Positions 1 to 5,989 of a stretch of 8,461 bases of DNA are shown here, piece after piece (the first letter of the stretch is position 1; the number at the start of each line of letters is the position of its first letter). Below the pieces are notes generated by a model. The model did no database searches and was not told the origin of the DNA. It worked only from the letters and a program-made list of their open reading frames with translations. The translations under genes were made by a program, and so were the position numbers. Origin of the DNA: Eubacterium sp. (GTDB lineage: Bacteria > Bacillota > Clostridia > Lachnospirales > Lachnospiraceae); the NCBI GenBank assembly GCA_003520145.1, contig DOVJ01000243.1, positions 1 through 8,461 on the forward strand, given 5' to 3'.

Positions 1-33
1 TTTTTGAGGCTCTAGTACCCCTTATGACAGCGG

Positions 34-73
34 AAAAAAACCCGGTGGTTGCAATGTGCACTACCGGGTTTTT
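34..73. terminator. Bidirectional intrinsic terminator
   Basis: Bases 41-49 (CCCGGTGGT) pair with 60-68 (ACTACCGGG). Position 47/62 is a G-U wobble in plus-strand RNA and an A-C mismatch in minus-strand RNA. The helix can be extended by TGCA/TGCA (50-53 with 57-60) if T49 is bulged. Seven A residues (34-40) lie to the left, giving a U-tract for minus-strand transcripts, and TTTTTGTTT lies to the right for plus-strand transcripts. It sits 30 bases past the stop codon of the minus-strand degV gene, so it is that gene's terminator. It may also end a plus-strand gene lying before the window. Bases 1-33 hold nothing I can identify. Confidence 0.85.
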
Positions 74-102
74 GTTTATGTGAGTGTGTGATTTAGGCTA
101 TA

Positions 103-984
103 TTAGTTTTCCTTTTCTCTTGTTTCCTGCATGAAGGCAACAGCTACTGTACCAGGGCCTACATGGGCGCCGATAGTAGGTGAGAAGTAAGAATAGAGGA
201 TTTCTTTAGTACCATACTTGGCTTTGATGCCTTCGCCTACGTACTGAGCATTCTCTAAAGCATCAGCATGAGAGATGAATATGGTATCATTCTGATCTGC
301 GTAGCTTCCCTGAAGGTTGCCAACTGAATCGATGAGCCAGTTAAGGCCTTTCTTCTGTCCACGGATCTTAGTAACATTGATAAGGTGACCGCTGTCATCG
401 ATGTTGATAACAGGCTTGAAACCAACGATTGAACCGATAATGGCCTTGGACTTGCTGATACGACCGCCGCGGCAGAGATGGTTAAGATCGTCTACGAGGA
501 TCTGATGACCGATATGAAGCTTGTTTGCTTCGATCCAGTCAACAACTTCTTCATAAGACTTGCCAGCAAGTCTTAACTGGTTAGCCTTGTGAACAAGGAG
601 ACCCTGACCTACAGTACCGCACTTGCTATCTATAACAGTGATCTTCGCATCAGGATACTTTTCAAGAACCATGTTCTTAGCAATCACAGCGTTCTGGTAA
701 GAAGCACTCATAACCTCTGAGAATGCTACATGGATGATGTCTTGGCCGTTCTCGACTCTCTTGACGAACTTGTCATAAGAATCCTCAGGGTTAGTACCTG
801 TAGTGGTAGGAATAGAACCTGCGCGCACACGTGCATAGAAGTCCTTGATGTCGAGCTGCTTATCGTTGCCATAAGTCTCTCCGTCGATAGTGTAGAAGAG
901 TGAATGGCAGTCTATATCGTACTTTTCATGAAATTCTTTAGGCATATCTGACGCTGAGTCAGTAGATAACACAAATGGCTTCAT
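103..984 (-). CDS. DegV family fatty-acid-binding protein (FakB-like)
   Basis: This 293-residue protein has the length and motifs of the DegV family. Well-studied members (FakB) are cytoplasmic carriers that bind one fatty acid and present it to the kinase FakA for phosphorylation and entry into phospholipids. Visible family landmarks are the N-terminal STDSASD (residues 7-13), the PTTTGTNP segment (59-66) where most members read TSQP, SASYQNA (93-99), the CRGGRISK motif (171-178) and the C-terminal GAHVGPGTV (272-280) with the conserved His274. There is no signal peptide or membrane segment. The ATG at 984 is preceded by AAAGGAAC (1003 down to 996), 11 bases away. It is a single-gene unit with its own promoter and terminator, divergent from the transporter gene. 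The family assignment is firm. The bound ligand is inferred from the family, and no fakA is nearby to confirm it. Confidence 0.93.
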   Translation of the reverse strand: MKPFVLSTDSASDMPKEFHEKYDIDCHSLFYTIDGETYGNDKQLDIKDFYARVRAGSIPTTTGTNPEDSYDKFVKRVENGQDIIHVAFSEVMSASYQNAVIAKNMVLEKYPDAKITVIDSKCGTVGQGLLVHKANQLRLAGKSYEEVVDWIEANKLHIGHQILVDDLNHLCRGGRISKSKAIIGSIVGFKPVINIDDSGHLINVTKIRGQKKGLNWLIDSVGNLQGSYADQNDTIFISHADALENAQYVGEGIKAKYGTKEILYSYFSPTIGAHVGPGTVAVAFMQETREKEN

Positions 985-1025
985 AGTTTTGTAAAGTTCC
1001 TTTCGTAGTTTTTAAAACTACATCT

Positions 1026-1054
1026 AGTATATCAGAGAAAACGATATATAGCAA
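1026..1054 (-). promoter_or_regulatory. Candidate sigma-A promoter for degV
   Basis: On the minus strand a TTGCTA -35 box (1054-1049, 4 of 6 matches to TTGACA) is followed after 17 bases by TATACT (1031-1026, 5 of 6 matches to TATAAT). TGA directly before the -10 box makes it an extended -10 element. A start near 1019 would leave a 5' leader of about 35 bases. This was found by inspection, not by a scoring program. Confidence 0.65.
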
Positions 1055-1072
1055 TAGGTATTTGAAAAAAAT

Positions 1073-1102
1073 CTGTTATTTTTTTGAGAGCTTTGGTATA
1101 AT
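1073..1102 (+). promoter_or_regulatory. Candidate extended -10 promoter for the AEC transporter
   Basis: A perfect TATAAT lies at 1097-1102 and is preceded by TGG (1094-1096), which makes an extended -10 TGnTATAAT. The -35 region is poor: CTGTTA at 1073-1078 matches 3 of 6 with an 18-base spacer. Extended -10 promoters tolerate a weak -35, so this is a plausible start about 30 bases before the ATG. Confidence 0.65.
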
Positions 1103-1137
1103 AGCTTTAGGTATCAGGTTTGAAAGAGGTGTAATAT

Positions 1138-2067
1138 ATGGATAACTTTATGATTGCGCTTAGTGCAGTTATGCCTTTTGTAGTATATATACTTATGGGA
1201 ATCATCTGTAAGCGTATAGGCTTAGTGAAGGAGGACTTTTTAAAGCAGCTCAACACAACTGTCTTCAAGTGTTTCTTCCCGTTCATCATGTTCAACAATC
1301 TCTATGATGTGGATTTTTCCACGTTAAGAGGAAGCTATTATGTGGTATTTGCTTTCATCGCAACAGTGGTACTTATAATCGTATCATGTCTTGTGATACC
1401 AATCTTTGTGAAGGAAAACAAAAGGCGCGGCGTCATGATACAGGCCTCGTTTAGAAGCAATGCGGTTTTGTATGCCATACCGCTTGTGGAGAGCGTGTAT
1501 GGTCCCGTGGGAGCCGTAAAAGCATGCATACTCATAGCATTTATCGTGCCTTTGTATAACATAGTGTCGGTAGTGGTTCTTGAGTGTTACAGGGGAAAGA
1601 GCGTTACTGTAAAGAAGCTTCTTCTAAATGTCTTGAAGAATCCGTTGATCATCGGCGCAATCGCAGGTGTTATCTTCAATCTGCTTCCTGTGACTATGCC
1701 AGAGTGTCTTGCGTCGCCGGTCTCTGTTCTTGCTGGAATAGCTACGCCGATGTCGCTTTTTGTGCTCGGCGGAACTCTTCATATCTCAGATATGAGTCGC
1801 AACAAGGTGCCGCTTGTCATAACGACAGTTCAGAAGTTGATAGTGGTGCCTGCTATCGTTGTGTGTCTCATGAGGCTTGGTGTCTTTGACTTTGCTGCGG
1901 AAGAAAGCTTTGCGGTGTTCTGTAGCTTTGCAACACCTGTTGCGGCAGCTTCTTTTCCGATGGCACAGAGCATGGGTGGCGATGCAGCACTTGCAGGAGA
2001 GTATGTTGTGGTGACGACACTTTGCTCGATATTCACGATATTTGTTTGGATATTGGTGCTGGTGTAG
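1138..2067 (+). CDS. AEC (auxin efflux carrier) family transporter
   Basis: This 309-residue, strongly hydrophobic protein resembles the bacterial AEC family of secondary transporters, some of which carry malate or other organic acids. About ten membrane segments can be drawn, at roughly residues 5-24, 38-55, 66-91, 104-121, 125-149, 160-183, 192-212, 225-246, 255-275 and 287-309. The loop-helix SFRSNAVLYAIPL (104-116) corresponds to the conserved RSN..G.P segment. The last third, from ATPVAAASFPMA (265-276) through an alanine-rich stretch to a terminal hydrophobic helix, is typical of the family. AGAGGTG (1125-1131) is the Shine-Dalgarno, six bases before the ATG. The gene stands alone between its promoter and a terminator, so context gives no clue to the substrate. 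Length and ends look complete. Confidence 0.9.
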   Translation: MDNFMIALSAVMPFVVYILMGIICKRIGLVKEDFLKQLNTTVFKCFFPFIMFNNLYDVDFSTLRGSYYVVFAFIATVVLIIVSCLVIPIFVKENKRRGVMIQASFRSNAVLYAIPLVESVYGPVGAVKACILIAFIVPLYNIVSVVVLECYRGKSVTVKKLLLNVLKNPLIIGAIAGVIFNLLPVTMPECLASPVSVLAGIATPMSLFVLGGTLHISDMSRNKVPLVITTVQKLIVVPAIVVCLMRLGVFDFAAEESFAVFCSFATPVAAASFPMAQSMGGDAALAGEYVVVTTLCSIFTIFVWILVLV

Positions 2068-2074
2068 TATGTAC

Positions 2075-2103
2075 TTGACAAATCCCCAGTTTGATTATAA
2101 AAT
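2075..2103 (+). promoter_or_regulatory. Near-consensus sigma-A promoter inside the terminator region
   Basis: A perfect TTGACA (2075-2080), a 17-base spacer and TAAAAT (2098-2103, 5 of 6 matches) begin eight bases past the transporter stop codon. It is the best promoter match seen upstream of the DUF5688 gene. The predicted start near 2110 falls inside the left arm of the hairpin terminator at 2104-2139, which is unusual and is discussed as a finding. Confidence 0.65.
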
Positions 2104-2139
2104 AAAACAGTAGCAACGTACCAGGTTGCTACTGTTTTT
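2104..2139 (+). terminator. Intrinsic terminator of the AEC transporter gene
   Basis: Bases 2104-2117 (AAAACAGTAGCAAC) are a perfect inverted repeat of 2125-2138 (GTTGCTACTGTTTT), separated by a seven-base loop. The right arm ends in TTTTT (2135-2139). It begins 36 bases past the transporter stop. The left-side AAAA gives only a short U-tract on the minus strand, where no gene needs it. Confidence 0.88.
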
Positions 2140-2176
2140 AAGTTTCTCCACCAGAAGAAACAAGGTTTCAATATAT

Positions 2177-2208
2177 ATATGTCATCGAGCACGAAAAGTG
2201 TGACATAT
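2177..2208 (+). repeat. AT-rich inverted repeat in the DUF5688 leader
   Basis: ATATGTCA (2177-2184) is repeated inverted as TGACATAT (2201-2208). Inside it, CAC (2190-2192) can pair with GTG (2198-2200) around a GAAAA loop, leaving TCGAG bulged. The right arm runs into a T-rich stretch (2206-2226) and then the Shine-Dalgarno at 2228-2234. It could be an operator for a dimeric regulator or a weak hairpin in the leader. The sequence does not distinguish these. Confidence 0.45.
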
Positions 2209-2242
2209 TTTTCTAATATTTTTTTCTGGGAGGAACTTTAAG

Positions 2243-3121
2243 ATGGAAGAATTCATCGAAAAACTGAGGGCTGTTTTGCAAGACAGATTCCCGACAAAGC
2301 AAATTATGGTCAACAACACCACTAAGGTGAATGATGTGACCAGAGCAGGTATCATCATAAGGGATGATAATTGCATGTTATCACCTATATTGTATTGTGA
2401 TGGGTATTATGGCAATTATGTGGAAGGGCGCACGTTGTCGGATATAGCTGATGAGATCGTTCGGTTATATAACGAATTGCCTGATGACAGACCTTGTGTT
2501 ACTGAGGAACTGCTTGACTTTGAATATGTCAGAGATAAGGTAAGGATCAAGCTGGTCAACAAAGAGAAGAATGCCGATTTTCTGAAGGGTAAGCCAAATC
2601 GTGATTTTCTTGATCTTGCGGTGGTGTATTATGTGGATGTATCGTGCGATGAGGATGATCAGCTCATATATGCATTTACCATAGATAACAGGCTGCTTTC
2701 TAGGTGGGAGATGACAGAGAGCGAGTTGTACGAGGTTGCTTATGATAATACTCTTCGCAAATCGCAATTTGTCATCAAGGACATCATAGATTATGTTGGA
2801 CATATGTTTCCGTGTGGCAGCTTAGGTGATGATGAAAGAGGCTTTATGTATGTTGCGAGCAACAAGAAGCTTAATTATGGGGCTGTGTATCTCCTCTTTG
2901 AGGATAACTTAAAGAGCTTTGCAGATGAGCTTAAGTCTGATCTTATCATACTGCCATCGAGTGTTCATGAGGTTCTGATCCTTAGAAACCGCGAGGATAG
3001 AGAGAACCTTAAGGAGATGGTGTCTGTTGTGAATCGCGACAATGTCAGCCTGACAGAATATCTGTCAGATAGTGTGTACATATATGACAGAGAAAAGCGT
3101 GAATTAAGCTTTTTGTCATGA
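2243..3121 (+). CDS. DUF5688 family protein, function unknown
   Basis: This 292-residue, acidic, soluble protein has no signal peptide or membrane segment. I assign it to DUF5688 from memory of the family pattern: an N-terminal segment resembling SPILYCDGYYGNY (47-59), an ASNKKLNYGAVYLLF segment (205-219), the signature LPSSVHEVL (237-245), and a C-terminal segment with VNRDNVS (263-269) and LSDSVYIYD (274-282). The family is common in Lachnospiraceae and related gut Clostridia, often in several copies per genome, and has no established function. TGGGAGGAAC just before the ATG is a strong ribosome binding site. The gene has its own upstream promoter candidate and no obvious terminator, so transcripts may run on through the structured segment and tRNA that follow. 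The family call is fairly confident; no biochemical role should be read from it. Confidence 0.85.
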   Translation: MEEFIEKLRAVLQDRFPTKQIMVNNTTKVNDVTRAGIIIRDDNCMLSPILYCDGYYGNYVEGRTLSDIADEIVRLYNELPDDRPCVTEELLDFEYVRDKVRIKLVNKEKNADFLKGKPNRDFLDLAVVYYVDVSCDEDDQLIYAFTIDNRLLSRWEMTESELYEVAYDNTLRKSQFVIKDIIDYVGHMFPCGSLGDDERGFMYVASNKKLNYGAVYLLFEDNLKSFADELKSDLIILPSSVHEVLILRNREDRENLKEMVSVVNRDNVSLTEYLSDSVYIYDREKRELSFLS

Positions 3122-3128
3122 ATTAGGT

Positions 3129-3209
3129 GCGAGACTTGATACGTCTTGGGCGGGGGAAAGACCTCGCCTGAGACGATTATCTCAATCGTTATGAACGCAT
3201 AGGCGTTCA
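3129..3209 (+). other. Structured intergenic segment with competing hairpins before tRNA-Arg
   Basis: The 91 bases between the DUF5688 gene and the tRNA contain several helices. The strongest pairs 3142-3155 with 3162-3175 (14 pairs, including three G-U) around a GAAAGA loop. It has no following U-tract, so it is not a standard terminator. An alternative set pairs 3130-3135 with 3143-3148, 3149-3155 with 3162-3168, and TGAGA (3169-3173) with TCTCA (3180-3184). A further hairpin pairs TGAACGC (3192-3198) with GCGTTCA (3203-3209), ending three bases before the tRNA. It matches no RNA family I recognise. It may be a processing signal, a leader or a small RNA. Confidence 0.5.
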
Positions 3210-3212
3210 CAG

Positions 3213-3286
3213 GCATCTGTAGCTCAGGGGATAGAGCACTGGTTTCCGGTACCAGGTTTGCGGGAGTTCGAATCTTCTCAGATGCA
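3213..3286 (+). tRNA. tRNA-Arg (anticodon CCG)
   Basis: The 74-base cloverleaf is complete. The acceptor stem GCATCTG (3213-3219) pairs perfectly with CAGATGC (3279-3285), with discriminator A3286. The D stem is GCTC/GAGC (3222-3225, 3234-3237). The anticodon stem is CTGGT/ACCAG (3239-3243, 3251-3255) around loop TTCCGGT, giving anticodon CCG at 3246-3248, which reads CGG. The T stem GGGAG/CTTCT (3262-3266, 3274-3278) includes two G-U pairs and encloses TTCGAAT. CCA is not encoded; TTAG follows, so CCA must be added after transcription. The rluF start codon is only 16 bases further on. I see no convincing promoter directly before the tRNA, so it may be cut out of a longer transcript. Confidence 0.95.
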
Positions 3287-3288
3287 TT

Positions 3289-3293
3289 AGGAG
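3289..3293 (+). promoter_or_regulatory. Shine-Dalgarno of rluF, two bases after the tRNA
   Basis: AGGAG at 3289-3293 lies nine bases before the ATG at 3303 and fixes that start; a nearer ATG at 3295 is out of frame. Only two bases separate it from the tRNA discriminator base, so 3' processing of the tRNA would leave an mRNA with a 16-base leader. Confidence 0.75.
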
Positions 3294-3302
3294 AATGTTG
3301 TT

Positions 3303-4073
3303 ATGGAAGCTGAAGGTATAAGAATCAACAAATATCTGTCAACTGCAGGCTTTTGTTCAAGACGTCATGCCGATGAACTTATCGCGGCAGGACGCGTATA
3401 TATAGGTGATGAAGAGGCGGTCGTGGGCTCCATGGTCTATGAGGGAGATGCTGTCAGAGTAGATGGACAGCTTGTAACCTTAGCTAAGAAGGAAGCTCTT
3501 GTGATCGCTTTTAATAAACCCAGGGGTATAGTCTGTACAGCAGCCAAGGATGATAAAGATAATATCGTGGATCATATCGATTTTCCGACAAGGATCTATC
3601 CTGTGGGAAGGCTCGATCGGGACTCGCAGGGGCTTATACTTCTTACGGATGATGGAGACCTTACTTATCATCTTCTTAAGACGTCAGAGAATCATACTAA
3701 GGAGTATGTGGTAGAAGTTGATAAGGATATCACTGACGAATTCATAAGACACATGAGTGAAGGTGTAGAGATTCTCGGTAAGGTGACCCGTCGCTGCAAG
3801 GTTAAGAGGATATCAAAGAGGGTATTTGACATAGAGCTCATGCAGGGGCTTAACCGCCAGATAAGGCGTATGTGCGAAGTGCTTGGTTATAAGGTTATAA
3901 CACTAAAGCGCATAAGAATAGAGAACATAAAGTTAGGAGACCTGAAGGAAGGCAAGTACAGAATCCTTCAGGGCGAGGAATTAGAAGAACTTAGAAGGAG
4001 AGTTTTGAAAAGTGGCAGAGGATCTGACAAAGGAACGACAAAGGATAGAGGAACTCGTAAGAATCCTCGATGA
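3303..4073 (+). CDS. rluF: 23S rRNA pseudouridine synthase, RluF type
   Basis: This 256-residue enzyme of the RsuA/RluB/RluE/RluF family converts a uridine in rRNA to pseudouridine; E. coli RluF acts on U2604 of 23S rRNA. An S4 RNA-binding domain occupies about residues 6-55 (RINKYLSTAGFCSRR, 7-21). The catalytic domain follows with NKPRG (71-75), the active-site motif VGRLDRDSQGL (101-111) with catalytic Asp105, and QGLNRQIRRM (181-190). The RluF subtype is chosen because DRDSQGL, the ITDEFIR...ILG.VT..CKVK segment (143-168) and KRIRIENI closely resemble E. coli RluF as I remember it. The basic tail (about 236-256, rich in K, R, G, T) is encoded in the overlap with ligA. The gene starts right after a tRNA gene and appears to lead the downstream gene cluster. 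The family is certain; the exact target uridine is inferred. Confidence 0.93.
   Translation: MEAEGIRINKYLSTAGFCSRRHADELIAAGRVYIGDEEAVVGSMVYEGDAVRVDGQLVTLAKKEALVIAFNKPRGIVCTAAKDDKDNIVDHIDFPTRIYPVGRLDRDSQGLILLTDDGDLTYHLLKTSENHTKEYVVEVDKDITDEFIRHMSEGVEILGKVTRRCKVKRISKRVFDIELMQGLNRQIRRMCEVLGYKVITLKRIRIENIKLGDLKEGKYRILQGEELEELRRRVLKSGRGSDKGTTKDRGTRKNPR
3995..4000 (+). promoter_or_regulatory. Ribosome binding site of ligA inside rluF
   Basis: AAGGAG lies within the rluF coding sequence, 11 bases before the GTG at 4012. The spacing is long, but this is the only good site near the place where LigA homology begins. It supports the GTG start and the 62-base overlap with rluF. Confidence 0.6.
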
Positions 4074-5985
4074 GGCATCAAGAGCTTATTATGCAACAGA
4101 GAAGGAGATCATGTCCAACATCGAGTATGACAGGCTCTATGATGAACTTGTGGAACTCGAGAAGAAGACTGGTATAGTGCTCAGCTCTTCACCTACACAC
4201 AAGGTTGGGTATGAGATAGTAAGCTCGCTGCCGAAGGTTGTGCATGTAAGCCCTATGTTAAGTCTTGATAAGACCAAGTCTGTCGAGGCGCTTGCTGCAT
4301 TTGCAGGGGAACATAAGAGCCTTCTTTCATGGAAAATGGATGGGCTAACGATAGTTCTTACATATGCATCGGGGGAACTAAAGTCCGCAGTTACTCGTGG
4401 CAATGGCGAGGTCGGTGAGCTGATAACCGCTAATGCGAGGACTTTTAAGAATGTACCGCTTAGGATTCCTTATGAGGGAGAGCTAGTTGTGCGAGGTGAA
4501 GCTGTCATAAGTTATGAGGACTTCGAACTTGTTAATTCACGTCTGCCAGAGGGTGAAGAGGTATATAAGAATCCTAGAAACCTCTGTTCTGGTTCTGTTC
4601 GTCAGCTTAACAGCGAGATCACTGCAAGACGTAATGTCAACTTCTTTGCTTTTGGACTTGTGTCAGCTGCAGGTGTTGACTTTATGAATTCTCATGAGCA
4701 GGAGTTTGTGTGGCTTAAGAGCCAGGGCTTTGATGTGGTTGAATACATGGTATGTGATGGTTCATCTGTAGCTGATTGTGTTGCTGCTTATTCTGATAAG
4801 ATAGAGTCTTATGCTTATCCGACTGATGGTCTTGTTCTGATGTATGATAACATCGAATATGGCATAAGTCTTGGAAGGACCGCTAAGTTTCCTCGTAACG
4901 CGATAGCCTTCAAGTGGAAGGATGAGAAGCGTCAGACTGTTCTTCGCGAAGTGGAGTGGAGTCCTTCTAGAACCGGTCTTATAAATCCTGTGGCTGTATT
5001 TGATACAGTTGAATTAGAGGGAACAGAAGTATCTAGAGCTTCTCTTCACAACTTAAGCTATATAGAGGATCTGATGCTTGGCATAGGTGATGAGATAACT
5101 GTTTATAAGGCCAATATGATCATACCGCAGATAGATGAGAATCTCACGAAAAGCGGTAATCTTCAGATTCCTGATAAGTGTCCTGTGTGTCAGAAAGAAC
5201 TTGAGATAAGAGATCAGAATGGCTCTAAGACTCTAGTTTGCAGCAATCCTGAGTGTCTTGCAAAGCATATCAAGAGCCTGACTCACTTTGTAGAGAGAGA
5301 CTGCTTCAACATAGAAGGTTTGTCTGAGAGTACCCTTGAGAAGTTCGTAGAGATGGGGCTTCTGCATGATATATCAGATATATATGAATTGCCTAAGCAT
5401 GAAGAGGTTATAACTAATACCAAGGGCTTTGGTAAGAAGGGCTTTGATAACATGGTTGCTTCGATAGAGAAATCCAAGGATGTAACTATGGAGAACTTCC
5501 TTAATTCTCTGGGAATAGCAGGGCTTGGATTGTCTAATTCAAAGCTTCTTAAGAAGCACTTTGATAATGATCTTGAGAAGCTGTTTGCAGCAAGTGTTGA
5601 AGAACTGACAGCGATAGACAGGATTGGAGATGTTCTTGCTGCGAACATAAGGACTTTCCTTGACAGTGAGAAGAACATGGCTGTTGTCAGAAAGCTTCTT
5701 GCTGTTGTCAGGATAACTAAGAGCGAGGCTATAGTTGAGAATTCGAAGATAGGTGGCAAGACATTTGTCATAACAGGGTCTTTGGAGAACTTCAAGAACA
5801 GAGCTGAACTTAAGAATATCATAGAACAGAATGGAGGCAAGGTTGCGAGCGCTGTATCGGCTTCTACCGATTATCTCATCAACAACGATGTTACCTCTAA
5901 TTCGAAGAAAAATCAGGATGCGCGCAAGCTTGGTGTGACTATCATATCAGAGGCTGATGTGCAGGATATGTTGCAAGGAGTGTAA
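4012..5985 (+). CDS. ligA: NAD+-dependent DNA ligase LigA (divergent)
   Basis: This 657-residue protein seals nicks in duplex DNA using NAD+ in replication and repair. All LigA domains are present in order: the NAD+-binding Ia region (about 1-60, with IEYDRLYDEL at 37-46), the adenylation domain with the KMDG motif (Lys108 is the AMP acceptor, Asp110) and TRGNG (128-132), the OB fold (about 308-380, with SRTG at 319-322), a four-cysteine zinc finger (Cys390, Cys393, Cys410, Cys415), helix-hairpin-helix repeats (about 430-550) and a C-terminal BRCT domain (about 578-657). Length is normal. The start is GTG, supported by AAGGAG at 3995-4000. Several usually conserved positions differ from textbook LigA (see findings), so this may be a second, specialised ligase of the genome instead of the main one. 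It overlaps rluF by 62 bases in another frame, and metA starts four bases after its stop. Confidence 0.95.
   Translation: MAEDLTKERQRIEELVRILDEASRAYYATEKEIMSNIEYDRLYDELVELEKKTGIVLSSSPTHKVGYEIVSSLPKVVHVSPMLSLDKTKSVEALAAFAGEHKSLLSWKMDGLTIVLTYASGELKSAVTRGNGEVGELITANARTFKNVPLRIPYEGELVVRGEAVISYEDFELVNSRLPEGEEVYKNPRNLCSGSVRQLNSEITARRNVNFFAFGLVSAAGVDFMNSHEQEFVWLKSQGFDVVEYMVCDGSSVADCVAAYSDKIESYAYPTDGLVLMYDNIEYGISLGRTAKFPRNAIAFKWKDEKRQTVLREVEWSPSRTGLINPVAVFDTVELEGTEVSRASLHNLSYIEDLMLGIGDEITVYKANMIIPQIDENLTKSGNLQIPDKCPVCQKELEIRDQNGSKTLVCSNPECLAKHIKSLTHFVERDCFNIEGLSESTLEKFVEMGLLHDISDIYELPKHEEVITNTKGFGKKGFDNMVASIEKSKDVTMENFLNSLGIAGLGLSNSKLLKKHFDNDLEKLFAASVEELTAIDRIGDVLAANIRTFLDSEKNMAVVRKLLAVVRITKSEAIVENSKIGGKTFVITGSLENFKNRAELKNIIEQNGGKVASAVSASTDYLINNDVTSNSKKNQDARKLGVTIISEADVQDMLQGV
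5975..5980 (+). promoter_or_regulatory. Ribosome binding site that sets the metA start
   Basis: AAGGAG lies at the very end of ligA, nine bases before the ATG at 5990. It favours that start over an in-frame ATG at 5957 that would add eleven cysteine-rich residues and has no such site. The MPIRVQ N-terminus also matches other MetA proteins. Confidence 0.85.
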
Positions 5986-5989
5986 GAAT

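Noticed and set aside
3..86. Short plus-strand open frame at the window start
   Set aside because: It reads through the terminator hairpin, enters from outside the window and shows no protein-like pattern. It is more likely intergenic.
1830..2192. 120-codon minus-strand open frame across the transporter 3' end and terminator
   Set aside because: It is antisense to the end of the transporter gene and runs through the terminator hairpin. It has no recognisable domain.
3136..3141. TTGATA considered as the -35 box of a tRNA promoter
   Set aside because: No acceptable -10 box lies 16-18 bases downstream; the bases there are GACCTC-like.
3142..3175. 14-pair hairpin considered as the terminator of the DUF5688 gene
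   Set aside because: Neither side carries a U-tract, so it does not fit an intrinsic terminator. It is kept as a structured segment instead.
5283..5840. 185-codon minus-strand open frame
   Set aside because: It lies wholly opposite ligA, whose zinc-finger, HhH and BRCT regions are clearly coding there. The minus-strand protein is rich in Ser, Leu and Phe as expected from antisense of Lys/Glu-rich codons, and shows no domain.
5957..5989. Earlier in-frame ATG for metA
   Set aside because: It would add eleven residues inside the ligA reading frame with no good ribosome binding site. The ATG at 5990 has AAGGAG nine bases upstream and gives the family-typical MPIRVQ start.
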